A DNA stretch of 64,000 nt, from contig NZ_VIWU01000001.1 in assembly GCF_007994075.1 (NCBI RefSeq), forward strand, positions 2,170,001-2,234,000. Reading direction: 5' to 3'. Below are positions 16,661 through 25,382 of the stretch, piece after piece. Made by a program: the position numbers and the translations under genes. The notes under the pieces were generated by a model. The model worked only from the letters and a program-made list of their open reading frames with translations. It was not told where the DNA came from and ran no database searches. Each line of letters opens with the position of its first letter. Within the stretch, counting starts at the first letter, position 1. Source of the DNA: Pseudonocardia hierapolitana (lineage in GTDB: Bacteria; Actinomycetota; Actinomycetes; Mycobacteriales; Pseudonocardiaceae).

Positions 16661-17685
16661 ACGGCCGGAGCAGGCTCCTCCTCCGCCGCGCTCTCATGGG
16701 TGTGCTGGCCGTCGGGGTGGGCGTCGGCGGGATCGTCCTCGGAGCGGAGCGGGAGGAGGCACGCGTGGCCTCGATCGCGGTGTCGCCGTCGGCTCCCGCG
16801 CCCGTGTCGACCGAGCTGGGTTTCGTGCGCCGCGACGGGCCCGCTCGTACGACCGTGGTCGACGCGGCGGGCACGGTGCTCGCCACCTTCACCGACGGCG
16901 CACGCACGGTCACCCTCGACGGGCCGGAGCGCACCTTCGCCGAACCCCAGTTCCCCGGCCGCGCGGTGACCACGCGGGTGTGGGTGCGGCTACTGCCCCA
17001 GGAGTGGCGCCCTGAGGACGAGAACGCGCCCTGGGTGCGCGACTGGCTGGAGACGAACCTCGGCAGCACCGAGCCCGACGTGCTGGCGTTCGCGCAGGAC
17101 TACCTGGACGGGGCGCCGGAGGAACGGGACGCCCAGGAGGTGCGGTTCAAGGGCGACGCGGCCTTCGGCCCGCCTCCGCCGCCGGGCAGCCCACCCATCG
17201 AGAACAACGACTTCTACGACTACCTGGGCGTCGACTGGAGTTTCGCGGACGGCGCGCGACGCGAGCCCGACCCGGTGCGCTACGGCACCGTCGACTGCTC
17301 CGGCTTCGTCCGGCTCGTCTACGGCTTCCGGGCCGGCTACCCGCTGATCCCCACCAACGACCGCGGGCCGGGCCTGCCGAGGCGTGCGCGGGCCATGTCG
17401 GAGAACGGGCCGGGGGTCACCCTGTTGCCCGACACCGGCGGGATCCCGACGGACCTCGGTGTGCTCCAGGCCGGGGACCTGCTGTTCTTCGACCTGGACA
17501 AGACGGCCGACGGCCGGACCGACCACGTGGCGATCTACCTGGGACGGGACGAGTCCGGCGGGCACCGGTTCGTGTCCAGCCGGGTGCGCGCCGACGGGCC
17601 GACCCTCGGTGACCTCGGCGGGACGTCCCTGCTCGACGACGGGGGGTACTACGCGCGGTCGTTCCGGTCGGCGAAGCGGCTGTGA
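16657..17685 (+). CDS. Exported NlpC/P60 family peptidase
   Basis: A 342-residue protein starting at GTG 16657, overlapping the pgsC stop. Residues 1-30 form a signal peptide or anchor (RRALMGVLAVGVGVGGIVLG). A unique region of about 150 residues precedes a C-terminal NlpC/P60 domain: nucleophile Cys214 in VDCSGFVRLVYG, catalytic His290 in TDHVAIYLG, and His303 as possible third residue. NlpC/P60 enzymes cut gamma-D-glutamyl bonds. In Bacillus, PgdS of this family depolymerises poly-gamma-glutamate. Placed in the synthase operon, it could trim, release or attach the polymer, or open peptidoglycan for export. That role is inferred from context. Confidence 0.88.
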   Translation: MNGRSRLLLRRALMGVLAVGVGVGGIVLGAEREEARVASIAVSPSAPAPVSTELGFVRRDGPARTTVVDAAGTVLATFTDGARTVTLDGPERTFAEPQFPGRAVTTRVWVRLLPQEWRPEDENAPWVRDWLETNLGSTEPDVLAFAQDYLDGAPEERDAQEVRFKGDAAFGPPPPPGSPPIENNDFYDYLGVDWSFADGARREPDPVRYGTVDCSGFVRLVYGFRAGYPLIPTNDRGPGLPRRARAMSENGPGVTLLPDTGGIPTDLGVLQAGDLLFFDLDKTADGRTDHVAIYLGRDESGGHRFVSSRVRADGPTLGDLGGTSLLDDGGYYARSFRSAKRL

Positions 17686-17713
17686 CCCCTGCACACGTGC
17701 CCGTAACGCCGCA

Positions 17714-18403
17714 TCACAACGCCAGGAACGGGATGCCGGACCGCAACTCGCCCGGGGTGTGGCCGGTCGCCCACCGCATCGCCCGCGCGAGCTGCGGCTG
17801 GTCGTAGTAGCCGCCGGCGGTCACCACGTCGGCGATCGATCTCCCCGCCGTGAGGAGTCGCGCGGCGTGCTGTGCCTGCTCGATGCTGACGAGCTTGCGG
17901 TGCGAGATCCCGACAGCCCGGCGGAACCTGATCTGCGCGATCCGTTCCGACATGCCGCGTGGTCGTTCGCCGTGCCGGATCTCGTCGACGAGAGGGTCGA
18001 AGACCAACAGACCTGCGCGCACCAGCCGGTCGAGGAATACATCGACGTTCTGCTCGGTCGGCATCTCCCAGTCCCGGTTGGCCAGCAGGATCCGGCCGCC
18101 CGGCAGGGTCGGCAACAACGCATCGTTGAGGTCGGTCAGACCGGAGGGCGGGTACAGCGGCAGATAAGCACCGAGCCGCAGTTCGACGCCGAAGAACTCG
18201 CAGCCCTCCGGGCACGTCAGCGATGTGCCCGCCGTCTCCGGTCCGCGGACGTGCACCGTCAACCCGTCACCGCTCCGGGCAAACGCGATCATGGATGAGG
18301 CCTTCGCCGCCGAGGTGAAGCCGGTCGCGGCGTCACAGCTCGCCGACCACACCCGTTGCACCAGCGGGAGTTCGCCGGCGACGGCGTTGAAGATCAGTCC
18401 CAT
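17714..18403 (-). CDS. AraC-family transcriptional regulator
   Basis: A 229-residue regulator with an AraC-type C-terminal DNA-binding half: IRFRRAVGISHRKLVSIEQAQHAARLLTAGRSIADVVTAGGYYDQPQLARAMRWATGHTPGELR carries both helix-turn-helix units. The N-terminal part (residues 1-130) is a short sensor domain with FFGVELRLGAYLPLY, as in the group with a DUF6597-like domain. A TAGGAT hexamer (18412-18417) 8 nt before the ATG suggests a leaderless mRNA. It converges on the NlpC/P60 gene with 28 bp between, and no target gene is obvious beside it. Confidence 0.85.
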   Translation of the reverse strand: MGLIFNAVAGELPLVQRVWSASCDAATGFTSAAKASSMIAFARSGDGLTVHVRGPETAGTSLTCPEGCEFFGVELRLGAYLPLYPPSGLTDLNDALLPTLPGGRILLANRDWEMPTEQNVDVFLDRLVRAGLLVFDPLVDEIRHGERPRGMSERIAQIRFRRAVGISHRKLVSIEQAQHAARLLTAGRSIADVVTAGGYYDQPQLARAMRWATGHTPGELRSGIPFLAL

Positions 18404-18535
18404 CGGGCGCGATCCTAGACCTCATCGCTGCCCGGCCTTGGCCCCAGAAACGCGATGGACGAGGCGTGCTCCCCACTTTCGGTGGACACCTCGTGCGTGA
18501 AGGGCCGGGCCATGAGGCTCTGCGGAACCGGGAGG

Positions 18536-18600
18536 TCCGGGACAGGGGGTCCGGGGGGCGGCGCCCCTCCGGGCGGGGGTCTGGGGCTGCGCCCCCAGAA
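18536..18600. repeat. GC-rich inverted-repeat element
   Basis: A dense run of G8- and C7-type blocks that can fold in several overlapping ways, for example GGGGCGCAGCCCC-like arms at 18580-18597 and GGCGCCCC with GGGGCG near 18556-18575. Sequences of this GGGTCCGGGGGG...TCTGGGGCTGCGCCCC type are scattered, often in intergenic positions, in actinobacterial genomes as I remember them. Only one copy is in this window, so its dispersed-repeat nature is inferred. Confidence 0.45.
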
Positions 18601-18643
18601 AAACCCGAAACGCCCCCGGTCCGCGTTCCGCGGACCGGGGGCG
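18594..18643 (-). terminator. Intrinsic terminator of tmRNA
   Basis: CGCCCCCGGTCCGCG (18611-18625) pairs perfectly with CGCGGACCGGGGGCG (18629-18643) around a TTC loop. Read on the minus strand, the hairpin begins 9 nt after the tmRNA 3' end and is followed by TTTCGGGTTTTTCT, a usable U-rich tail. Confidence 0.85.
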
Positions 18644-18651
18644 CCTGGGCG

Positions 18652-19043
18652 TGGAGGTGCCGGGAATCGAACCCGGGTCCTCCGTCACTTCACGAGGGCT
18701 TCTCCGTGCGCAGTCCGCTGTGCCTCTACTCGGATCCACCGGTCACGCGGACGAGCCGGTGTGACGATCCCAGTCGCTGTTCGGTGTCCCCGCCCACCCC
18801 GCGACCGGGTGGACAGGTAAGTCCCCTAGCTGATGCCGGACCCCGGGTCGGGAACACACCCGGACCGACAGCCCCTTACTGGATCAGGCAGCAAGCGCGA
18901 AGTCGCGCTGGCTGGCCTTAGCCGGGGCGTGCTGCGTATTAGCGGCACTTGTTTTTTTGCGACGTATGGTTTTCGAGATCATCGTCGCCTTCCTCGGCAC
19001 GCTTCCCCTCGCTCCGCATCCGGAGTCGAAACCGTTCACCCCC
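18652..19043 (-). ncRNA. ssrA: tmRNA (ssrA)
   Basis: Transfer-messenger RNA of about 392 nt, which rescues ribosomes stalled on broken mRNAs together with SmpB. The 5' end GGGGGUGAACGGUUUCGACUCCGG and the 3' end GGUUCGAUUCCCGGCACCUCC-A fold into the tRNA-like domain; GGGGGUG pairs with CACCUCC. CCA is not encoded (the next bases are CGC). The tag frame lies at 18884-18943 on the minus strand and reads ANTQHAPAKASQRDFALAA then UGA, ending in the LAA degron. The first Ala is taken as the resume codon by analogy. smpB is 1.3 kb upstream on the same strand. Confidence 0.95.
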
Positions 19044-19072
19044 TTCTACGCCCGGCTGTCGGGCGTCCGTCG

Positions 19073-19101
19073 AGTGTAACGCCTGGACACCCGTCGTTCA
19101 T
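19073..19101 (-). promoter_or_regulatory. Probable ssrA promoter
   Basis: On the minus strand TACACT (complement of 19073-19078) lies about 30 nt upstream of the mature tmRNA 5' end. A weak -35 (TGAACG, 19095-19100) sits 16 bp further up. Transcription would start near 19066 and the leader would be removed by RNase P. Confidence 0.5.
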
Positions 19102-19445
19102 CCCGGTTCCGACGAGCCGCGTCGCCGCAGGCGACGGCCGGCGAGGGCACGGCCCGGCTCGCGCCCGTCACGGTCGTGGTCGCCGGTGCGTTGCGCCGGC
19201 ACCCGCGTGTGGGGAGCGGCCGGGTCGACCGCGGGGAACCCTCCGCTGCAGCTCGGACCGTGCCATCCACCGGCCCGATCCGGCAAGAACGGCAGTTCGT
19301 CGGCGGGTGCGGGCTGGTCGGAGATGGCGGCTTCGATGCGCTGTTGCTCACGCCTTCGTCGGCTGCCGTACACGGCGAGGATCGCGGCCATCGCGATCGC
19401 GGCGAGCAACACCAGGACGACGACGATTGTCAGCGCCATTGCCAT
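19098..19445 (-). CDS. Small single-pass membrane protein, unknown function
   Basis: A 115-residue frame starting at ATG 19445 (MAMALTIVVVLVLLAAIAMAAILAVYGSRRRREQQ). One membrane helix spans residues 3-26 and is followed by a basic stop-transfer stretch (RRRR) and then a hydrophilic Pro/Asp/Arg-rich cytoplasmic tail. The tail composition is frame-typical of high-GC non-coding DNA in its last 40 residues, so the true stop or extent is uncertain. It lies between the amidohydrolase and ssrA on the same strand. GGGAAGCGGG upstream may be the SD. No family is recognised. Confidence 0.4.
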   Translation of the reverse strand: MAMALTIVVVLVLLAAIAMAAILAVYGSRRRREQQRIEAAISDQPAPADELPFLPDRAGGWHGPSCSGGFPAVDPAAPHTRVPAQRTGDHDRDGREPGRALAGRRLRRRGSSEPG

Positions 19446-19486
19446 TCCCGGGTGTACCCGCTTCCCGGGATCGATAACCGGGCTGG

Positions 19487-20392
19487 TCAGAGGCCCAGAA
19501 GCCGGGCCGGAGCCGTGTGGAGCACCGAGCGGAGGAACGGGACGCCGAGCCGCGGGTCCGCGGAGGCCCACTCCGCGACCGCGCGCACCTGCTCGGCGTA
19601 CGGGTAGGGGATGTTGGGGAAGTCCGAGCCGAAGACCACGCGGTCGGCGACGTCGGCGAGTCGCGCGGGCCAGTCGGCCGGCAGCGGTGCGAACCGGCCG
19701 CTGAACGCGGTGCCGACCATCGTCGTGTCGATGTGCACGCCCTCGTGGCGGTGCACGAGGTCGAGCGCGGTGCCGAAGTCGGGCATCCCCGCGTGCGCGA
19801 GGACGGCACACAGCCGGCTGTGCTCGGCGAGGACCTCGCCGAAGACGTCGAGCCCGGTGTGGGCGCCGGGGATCGGCCCGTGCCCGCAGTGCACGACGAC
19901 GGGCACGCCCGCCTCGGCGAGAAGCCCCCATGCCGGCCGCAGCATCGGGTCCCGCGGGTCGAACGCGCCGACCTGCACGTGCACCTTCACCGCCCTGGCT
20001 CCGGACTCGACGGCCGCGGCCAGGTAGTCGGCCACGTCCGGCTCGGGGTAGAGCGTGGCCGTGGGCACCGCGTCGGGGGTGGCGGCGGCGAACTGCGTGA
20101 CCCACTCGGTGAGCCAGCGCGCCATGCCCGGCTTGTGCGGGTAGACGAGCGGCGCGAACGTCCGCACCCCGAGCTTCTTCAGCGTGGCGACCCGCTCCGG
20201 CTCGGGGGTGCGGTAGTGGATCGGCCAGGCCGTGCCGTAGTGCGTGGCCGCCTGGTCGAAGTACGCCCAGACCTTGCGCAGCATCCGCTCCGGCAGGAAG
20301 TGCACGTGGATGTCGACGATCCCGGGCACACCGAGATCGGCGAGGAACCGCGGGACGTCGTCGTCGGACTCCGGAGGCGGCGGAACGGTCAC
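19487..20392 (-). CDS. Amidohydrolase family protein (ACMSD-like fold)
   Basis: A 301-residue TIM-barrel metal-dependent hydrolase. The N-terminal metal site is DIHVHF (residues 27-32). VHCGHG in the middle and VLAHAG supply further His ligands, and [13 protein letters not shown] near the C-terminus gives the final Asp. The pattern fits the amidohydrolase-2 group, which includes decarboxylases such as ACMSD. The substrate is unknown. Its GTG overlaps the smpB stop by four bases, so it is translationally coupled to a rescue factor. Whether the coupling is functional or accidental is open. Confidence 0.88.
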   Translation of the reverse strand: MTVPPPPESDDDVPRFLADLGVPGIVDIHVHFLPERMLRKVWAYFDQAATHYGTAWPIHYRTPEPERVATLKKLGVRTFAPLVYPHKPGMARWLTEWVTQFAAATPDAVPTATLYPEPDVADYLAAAVESGARAVKVHVQVGAFDPRDPMLRPAWGLLAEAGVPVVVHCGHGPIPGAHTGLDVFGEVLAEHSRLCAVLAHAGMPDFGTALDLVHRHEGVHIDTTMVGTAFSGRFAPLPADWPARLADVADRVVFGSDFPNIPYPYAEQVRAVAEWASADPRLGVPFLRSVLHTAPARLLGL

Positions 20393-20874
20393 CGCATCTC
20401 CCGCGCCCGTCCCTTCACGGCGCGTCCGTACGCCCGCTGGATCTCCCGGTCGGCGTCGCGCTTGGCGAGGTCGGCGCGCTTGTCGTAGTCCCGCTTGCCT
20501 CGGGCGAGCGCCAGCTCCAGCTTGACCTTGCCGTCGCTGAAGTACAGCGACATCGGCACGAGCGTGAGCCCGCCCTCGCGGATCTTGCCGATGAGCCGCT
20601 CGATCTCGCCGCGGTGCAGGAGCAGCTTGCGCGTGCGCCGGGGCTCGTGGTTGGTCCAGCTGCCCTGCGTGTACTCCGGGATGTGCAGGCCGCGGAGGAA
20701 CACCTCGCCGTCGTCGATCGTGGCGAAGGAGTCGACGAGGGAGGCGCGGCCCAGCCGCAGGCTCTTCACCTCGGTGCCCATCAGCGCCACGCCGGCCTCG
20801 TAGGTGTCGAGGATGGTGTAGTCGTGTCGCGCCCTGCGGTTCTGCGCGATCACCTTGCGCCCCGTCTCCTTCAC
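20389..20874 (-). CDS. smpB: SsrA-binding protein SmpB
   Basis: A 161-residue RNA-binding protein, required for tmRNA to enter stalled ribosomes. It starts at GTG (read [31 protein letters not shown]) and has the family hallmarks [24 protein letters not shown] and the basic C-terminal tail [24 protein letters not shown], which reaches into the mRNA channel. Length is normal. It lies 40 nt after ftsX and overlaps the amidohydrolase, within a minus-strand run from prfB to ssrA. Confidence 0.97.
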   Translation of the reverse strand: MKETGRKVIAQNRRARHDYTILDTYEAGVALMGTEVKSLRLGRASLVDSFATIDDGEVFLRGLHIPEYTQGSWTNHEPRRTRKLLLHRGEIERLIGKIREGGLTLVPMSLYFSDGKVKLELALARGKRDYDKRADLAKRDADREIQRAYGRAVKGRAREMR

Positions 20875-20914
20875 CGGTCCAGCGTACGCGGACGGAGGGA
20901 TCGGAGGCTCGCGG

Positions 20915-21817
20915 TTAGAGGCGCACGTACATCCGCAGCGTCGCGTAGCCGGTGACCGCCGCGATCCCGCCACCGATCATCACGAGGATCGGGGCGACCC
21001 ACAGGATGTCGGCGAGCTCGACCGGCGGCACCACACCGTTGGCCACGATGCCGGAGAGCAGCTCGTCGACGAACAGGTACTTCCCGGCCAGCAGGCCTGC
21101 GACGGCGATCAGGGCGCCGACCACACCGGTGACCACCGCCTCGATGAGGAACGGCAGCTGCGTGTACCAGCGGGTGGCGCCGACGAGACGCATCACGCCC
21201 ACCTCGGTGCGCCGGGTGTACGCCGAGACCTGCACCGTGTTGGAGATCAGCAGCAGGGCCGCGATCGCCTGCACGACGGCGAGCGCGAACGTGACGTCGC
21301 GGAAGCTGCCGATCATGTCGAACAGCTTGGAGACAACCTCACGCTGGTCGATCACGTTGCGCACGCCCACCTGCCCCGTCATGGCCTGGCGGACGGCGTC
21401 GGCGCCCGCCGACTGGTCGGCCAGCCGCACCCGCAACGTGGCGGGCAGCGACTGCGGGCGGGCGACCTCGGCGAGGGCCTGCCCGGCGAACAGCTCCTGG
21501 AAGTGCTCGTAGGCCTCCTGCTGGCTCTGGAACCGCACCGACTCCACGACCGGTGAGCGTTCGAGGATTTCGCGCAGGTCGGCGCAGATCGGCTGGCTGC
21601 AGTCGAGGTCGGCGGCCGAGACGTCCGCGGTGAGGGTGACCTGCACCTCGAAGCGGTCGCTGTAGAGCTGCTCGGTGCGGTCGATCGTGCGGACGGCGAG
21701 CAGCCCGGTGCCGACGAGGCCCAGCGAGATCGCGGTGGTGAGCACCATCGCGATCGTCATCGTGACGTTGCGGCGCAGGCCGGTGGCGACCTCGCGGACG
21801 ACGAAGTCGGTGCGCAT
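20915..21817 (-). CDS. ftsX: Cell division protein FtsX
   Basis: A 300-residue ABC-type permease of the divisome. Helix 1 is at residues 19-42, followed by an extracytoplasmic domain (about 45-165) with the Cys pair in [10 protein letters not shown], seen in actinobacterial FtsX. Three C-terminal helices follow (about 170-195, 220-250, 268-292), with [27 protein letters not shown] before helix 3. FtsEX transmits ATP hydrolysis to a periplasmic peptidoglycan hydrolase; in mycobacteria this is RipC (an NlpC/P60 enzyme). The ATG is four bases from the ftsE stop. It is the second gene of the ftsEX pair. Confidence 0.97.
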   Translation of the reverse strand: MRTDFVVREVATGLRRNVTMTIAMVLTTAISLGLVGTGLLAVRTIDRTEQLYSDRFEVQVTLTADVSAADLDCSQPICADLREILERSPVVESVRFQSQQEAYEHFQELFAGQALAEVARPQSLPATLRVRLADQSAGADAVRQAMTGQVGVRNVIDQREVVSKLFDMIGSFRDVTFALAVVQAIAALLLISNTVQVSAYTRRTEVGVMRLVGATRWYTQLPFLIEAVVTGVVGALIAVAGLLAGKYLFVDELLSGIVANGVVPPVELADILWVAPILVMIGGGIAAVTGYATLRMYVRL

Positions 21818-21821
21818 ACCT

Positions 21822-22511
21822 CTACCGCCCCACGCCGTAGACGCCGCGAACGTCGTCGCGGACGACGGTGCCGAGGTCGAGCTCGACGACCCGGCGGCGC
21901 ATCGAGTCGACGATCGAGTGGTCGTGGGTGGCCATGAGCACGGTCGTGCCGGTCCGGTTGATCCGCTCCAGCAGCAGCATGATGTCCTGGCTGGTGTCCG
22001 GGTCGAGGTTGCCCGTCGGCTCGTCGGCGAGCAGCACCTGCGGCCGGTTGACGAAGGCCCGCGCGATCGCGACGCGCTGCTGCTCACCGCCGGAGAGCTC
22101 GTGCGGCATGCGGTCGGCCTTGCCGGTGAGCCCCACGAGGTCGAGCACCTCGGGCACGACCTTGTTCACGGTGTTGCGCGACTTGCCGATCACCTCGAGG
22201 GCGAAGGCGACGTTCTCGCCGACCGTCTTGTTCGACAGCAGCCGGAAGTCCTGGAACACGCACCCGATCCGCTGGCGCAGCTTGGGCACGCGGCGCCGCG
22301 GCAGCTTCGCGACGTTCATGTCGGAGACGTAGATGTCGCCCTTGGTGGGCACGTCCTCGCGCAGCAACAGCCGGAGGAACGTCGACTTGCCGGAGCCGGA
22401 CGGGCCGATGAGGAAGACGAACTCGCCCTTCTCCACCGACATCGACACCCGGTCGAGAGCCGGGCGCGTCGAGGTCTTGTACAGCTTGGTGACGCGTTCC
22501 AGGCGGATCAC
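21822..22511 (-). CDS. ftsE: Cell division ATP-binding protein FtsE
   Basis: A 229-residue ABC ATPase starting at GTG ([24 protein letters not shown]). Walker A is GPSGSGKST (residues 36-44), the Q-loop is in FQDFRLL, the signature is [13 protein letters not shown] and Walker B is [12 protein letters not shown]. It powers FtsX. It is coupled to ftsX and lies 49 nt downstream of prfB, the standard actinobacterial order. Confidence 0.97.
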   Translation of the reverse strand: MIRLERVTKLYKTSTRPALDRVSMSVEKGEFVFLIGPSGSGKSTFLRLLLREDVPTKGDIYVSDMNVAKLPRRRVPKLRQRIGCVFQDFRLLSNKTVGENVAFALEVIGKSRNTVNKVVPEVLDLVGLTGKADRMPHELSGGEQQRVAIARAFVNRPQVLLADEPTGNLDPDTSQDIMLLLERINRTGTTVLMATHDHSIVDSMRRRVVELDLGTVVRDDVRGVYGVGR

Positions 22512-22560
22512 GACGCGGAAGGTTACTCGTGGGTCGGTCCCACCCCGGGCACCGACCCGC

Positions 22561-23670
22561 CTATGCGTCAGCCGTTGCCTGGCTGCGGCGCCAGCGGATG
22601 CCTGCCTCGATGAAGCCGTCGATGTCGCCGTCGAGCACGGCCGAGGGGTTTCCGACCTCGTGCTCGGTGCGCAGGTCCTTGACCATCTGGTACGGGTGCA
22701 GCACGTAGGAGCGCATCTGGTTGCCCCAGGACGAGCCGGCGTCCTTCAGCGCGTTCATCGCCGCCTTCTCCTCCCGGCGGCGCTGCTCCAGCAGGCGCGA
22801 CTGCAGCACCCGCATCGCCGCCGCCCGGTTCTGGATCTGCGACTTCTCGTTCTGGCAGGACACGACGATGCCGGTGGGCAGGTGGGTGATCCGCACGGCC
22901 GAGTCGGTGGTGTTGACGCTCTGCCCGCCGGGGCCGGAGGAGCGGAACACGTCGATGCGGATCTCGTTCTCCGGGATGTCGACGTGGTCGGTGGTCTCGG
23001 TGACCGGCAGGACCTCGACCCCGGCGAACGACGTCTGCCTGCGGCCCTGGTTGTCGAACGGCGAGATCCGCACGAGCCGGTGGGTGCCCTGCTCGACCGA
23101 GAGGGTGCCGTAGGCGAACGGCGCGTGCACCTGGAACGTGGCCGACTTGATGCCCGCCTCCTCCGCGTAGGAGGTGTCGAGGACGTCGACGCCGTAGCCG
23201 TGCCGCTCGGCCCAGCGCAGGTACATGCGCATGAGCATCTCGGCGAAGTCGGCGGCGTCCACCCCGCCCGCCTCGGAGCGGATCGTCACCAGCGCCTCGC
23301 GCGGGTCGTACTCGCCCGACAGCAGGGTGCGCACCTCGAGCGAGGCGATCTCCTCGCGGAGCTTGGCCCGCTCGGCGTCGGCGTCGGCGATCGCGGACTG
23401 GTCGCCCTCGTCCTCGGCCAGCTCGTAGAGGATCGGCAGGTCCTCGAGCCTGCGCCGCAGGTCGTCCAGGCGGCGCAGGTCGCCCTGTGCGTGGGCGAGG
23501 CGGCTGGTGACGCGCTGGGCCGCCTCCGCGTCGTCCCACAGGTCGGGCTGGCCGGCCTGGTCGGAGAGGTCGGCGATCTCGGCGCGCAGCGCGGGCAGGT
23601 CGGTGACCGCCTCGATGCTCTCCAGGGTGGCGGAGAGGTCCTTCAGATCGGCCGCGGCGTCGGGGTTCAC
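22561..23670 (-). CDS. prfB: Peptide chain release factor 2
   Basis: A class I release factor of 369 residues that recognises UGA and UAA. The codon-reading tripeptide SPF is in [15 protein letters not shown] and the peptidyl-hydrolysis motif GGQ is in [17 protein letters not shown]. It starts at GTG 23670. It reads in a single frame throughout, so the +1 programmed frameshift used by many prfB genes is absent, as is usual in actinobacteria. First gene of the prfB-ftsE-ftsX-smpB run. Confidence 0.97.
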   Translation of the reverse strand: MNPDAAADLKDLSATLESIEAVTDLPALRAEIADLSDQAGQPDLWDDAEAAQRVTSRLAHAQGDLRRLDDLRRRLEDLPILYELAEDEGDQSAIADADAERAKLREEIASLEVRTLLSGEYDPREALVTIRSEAGGVDAADFAEMLMRMYLRWAERHGYGVDVLDTSYAEEAGIKSATFQVHAPFAYGTLSVEQGTHRLVRISPFDNQGRRQTSFAGVEVLPVTETTDHVDIPENEIRIDVFRSSGPGGQSVNTTDSAVRITHLPTGIVVSCQNEKSQIQNRAAAMRVLQSRLLEQRRREEKAAMNALKDAGSSWGNQMRSYVLHPYQMVKDLRTEHEVGNPSAVLDGDIDGFIEAGIRWRRSQATADA

Positions 23671-23702
23671 AACACTTCAGGCTACGCGCAGGCGGGGGCC
23701 AC

Positions 23703-24224
23703 TCACTCCGGGATGGCGTCGATGAGCTTGAGCACCGCGCGGACGTGGGCCACCGCGAAGTCGGCCGCCGCTTTCCGGTACGGGTCGCGCTCGGCGCGGG
23801 CCGCCGCGCGGGCCGCCGCGAGCCGCTCGGTGTAGGCCTCCCGGCTGGTACGCACCAGCTCGGCCCGCTGCTTGGGGCCGAGCGTGCGGGCGTGCAGCAG
23901 CCGCAACACCAGCGGGCTGCGCAGGCTGTCCGCGCCCCGGCCGGCCGCCACCCACGCCCGGAACGCCCGCTTCCCCTGGGCCGTGAGCACGTACTGCTGC
24001 GACGCGCGCGGCCCCTGTTCCCCCCGTTCGAGCAACCCGGCGGCCGCGAGCGCCGGCAGCTCCCGGTAGACCTGGCTGCGGGTGACCGAGAAGAAGGCGC
24101 CGAAGCGCTCCTTGGCGGCCGTGACGAGCTGTCCGCCCGACATGGGGCCCTCGTGCAGGAGGCCGAGCAGCGCGGCGGCGGTGGCGTTCACGGCGGGAGC
24201 TCGCGGGGCCGGCATGCGGGCCAC
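23703..24224 (-). CDS. PadR-family transcriptional regulator
   Basis: A regulator of about 173 residues with a PadR winged helix at residues 15-90 (AAALLGLLHEGPMSGGQLVTAAKERFGAFFSVTRSQVYRELPALAAAGLLERGEQGPRASQQYVLTAQGKRAFRAWV) and a C-terminal helical dimerisation region. It starts at GTG 24224; an ATG nine bases inward is an alternative. It precedes prfB by 32 nt on the same strand and is divergent from the ABC transporter operon at 24399, either of which could be regulated. The effector is unknown. Confidence 0.88.
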   Translation of the reverse strand: MARMPAPRAPAVNATAAALLGLLHEGPMSGGQLVTAAKERFGAFFSVTRSQVYRELPALAAAGLLERGEQGPRASQQYVLTAQGKRAFRAWVAAGRGADSLRSPLVLRLLHARTLGPKQRAELVRTSREAYTERLAAARAAARAERDPYRKAAADFAVAHVRAVLKLIDAIPE

Positions 24225-24398
24225 CGTGCCATCCGGGGCCGCGGATCGCCACGACCGTGTATCGCCGTGTTACGAAGCGTCACAGCGCGCTCGTACTTCA
24301 CGCCGAGCTCACAGACGGCGCCCCAAGGTTCCCGCCAACATCCCGGCGAGCGAGGATGGACACCAGATCAGACCCGCCCGGCGTAGGCAAGGAGACGC

Positions 24399-25376
24399 AT
24401 GGTCCGGTTCCTGGTGCGCCGCCTCGTCAACTACGTCGCGCTCTGCCTGGTCGCCACCTTCCTCGCCTTCAGCCTCGCGGCACTGACGTTCGATCCACTG
24501 GCGAACTTCGCCGAGCGCATCCCGCCGCCGCCGGCCGAGGTGATCGAGGCCAAGCGGGCCGAGCTGCGGCTCGACGAACCCGTCCCGCAGCGGTTCGTCG
24601 GCTGGCTCGGCGACGTCGTGCAGGGCGACTTCGGGACGACGGTGACCGGTGTGCCGATCTCGGACCAGCTCTACAGCCGCATCGGGGTGAGCCTGCGGCT
24701 GTTCCTCGTCGGCACGGTGCTCGGCGTCGTGGCCGGGGTGATCGTCGGGGTCGCGAGCGCGGTGCGCCAGTACCGGTTCGGCGACTACGCCGCCACGTTC
24801 TTCTCGTTCCTCGTGCTGTCGACCCCGGTCTTCGTGCTGGCACAGCTGCTCAAGTTCGGCGGCCTGCAGCTCAACGAGGCAGCGGGGACGACGATCCTCT
24901 ACTTCCAGGGCGAGGTGACGCCGAGCTTCCAGGGCAGCGCACTGGCCGAGCTGGTCGACCGCCTGCAGCACCTCGTGCTCCCCACGCTCGCCATCGCGCT
25001 GGGCCAGATCGCCTACTACAGCCGCTACCAGCGCAGCGCGATGCTCGACGTGCTCGGCAGCGACTTCCTGCGCACCGCGCAGGCCAAGGGCCTCACCCGC
25101 CGCCGTGCGCTGTTCACCCACGGCCTGCGCACCGCGCTCATCCCGATGGCCACGCTCTTCGCGTTCGGGTTCGGGCTCCTCGTCACCGGGGGCGTGTTCA
25201 CCGAACGCATCTTCGGCTGGTTCGGGATGGGCGACTGGCTGGTCTACGGCGTGCAGCAGCAGGACACGAACATCGTCGCGATCGTCACGCTCTTCATCGC
25301 GATCCTCGTCCTCGTCTCGGGCTGGCTGTCCGACGTCCTCTACGCCGCACTCGACCCGCGCATCAGGATCAGGTGA
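24399..25376 (+). CDS. ABC transporter permease, DppB/OppB type
   Basis: A 325-residue inner-membrane permease of the peptide/nickel family with about six helices. VRFLVRRLVNYVALCLVATFLAFSLAAL is the characteristic first helix. The cytoplasmic EAA-type loop reads YYSRYQRSAMLDVLGSDFLRTAQAKGLTRRRALFTHGLRTALIP, which docks on the ATPase. SD AAGGAG precedes the ATG. First gene of a six-gene plus-strand operon (24399-32782) with the second permease 6 nt downstream. Confidence 0.95.
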   Translation: MVRFLVRRLVNYVALCLVATFLAFSLAALTFDPLANFAERIPPPPAEVIEAKRAELRLDEPVPQRFVGWLGDVVQGDFGTTVTGVPISDQLYSRIGVSLRLFLVGTVLGVVAGVIVGVASAVRQYRFGDYAATFFSFLVLSTPVFVLAQLLKFGGLQLNEAAGTTILYFQGEVTPSFQGSALAELVDRLQHLVLPTLAIALGQIAYYSRYQRSAMLDVLGSDFLRTAQAKGLTRRRALFTHGLRTALIPMATLFAFGFGLLVTGGVFTERIFGWFGMGDWLVYGVQQQDTNIVAIVTLFIAILVLVSGWLSDVLYAALDPRIRIR

Positions 25377-25382
25377 GAAGGC

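Noticed and set aside
18652..18700. Integration (att) site at the tmRNA 3' end
   Set aside because: No integrase gene and no second copy of the tmRNA 3' end was noticed in the window. The same holds for tRNA-fMet at 56515.
22561..23670. Programmed frameshift in prfB
   Set aside because: A single uninterrupted frame runs from GTG to stop with no internal in-frame TGA near the 5' end.
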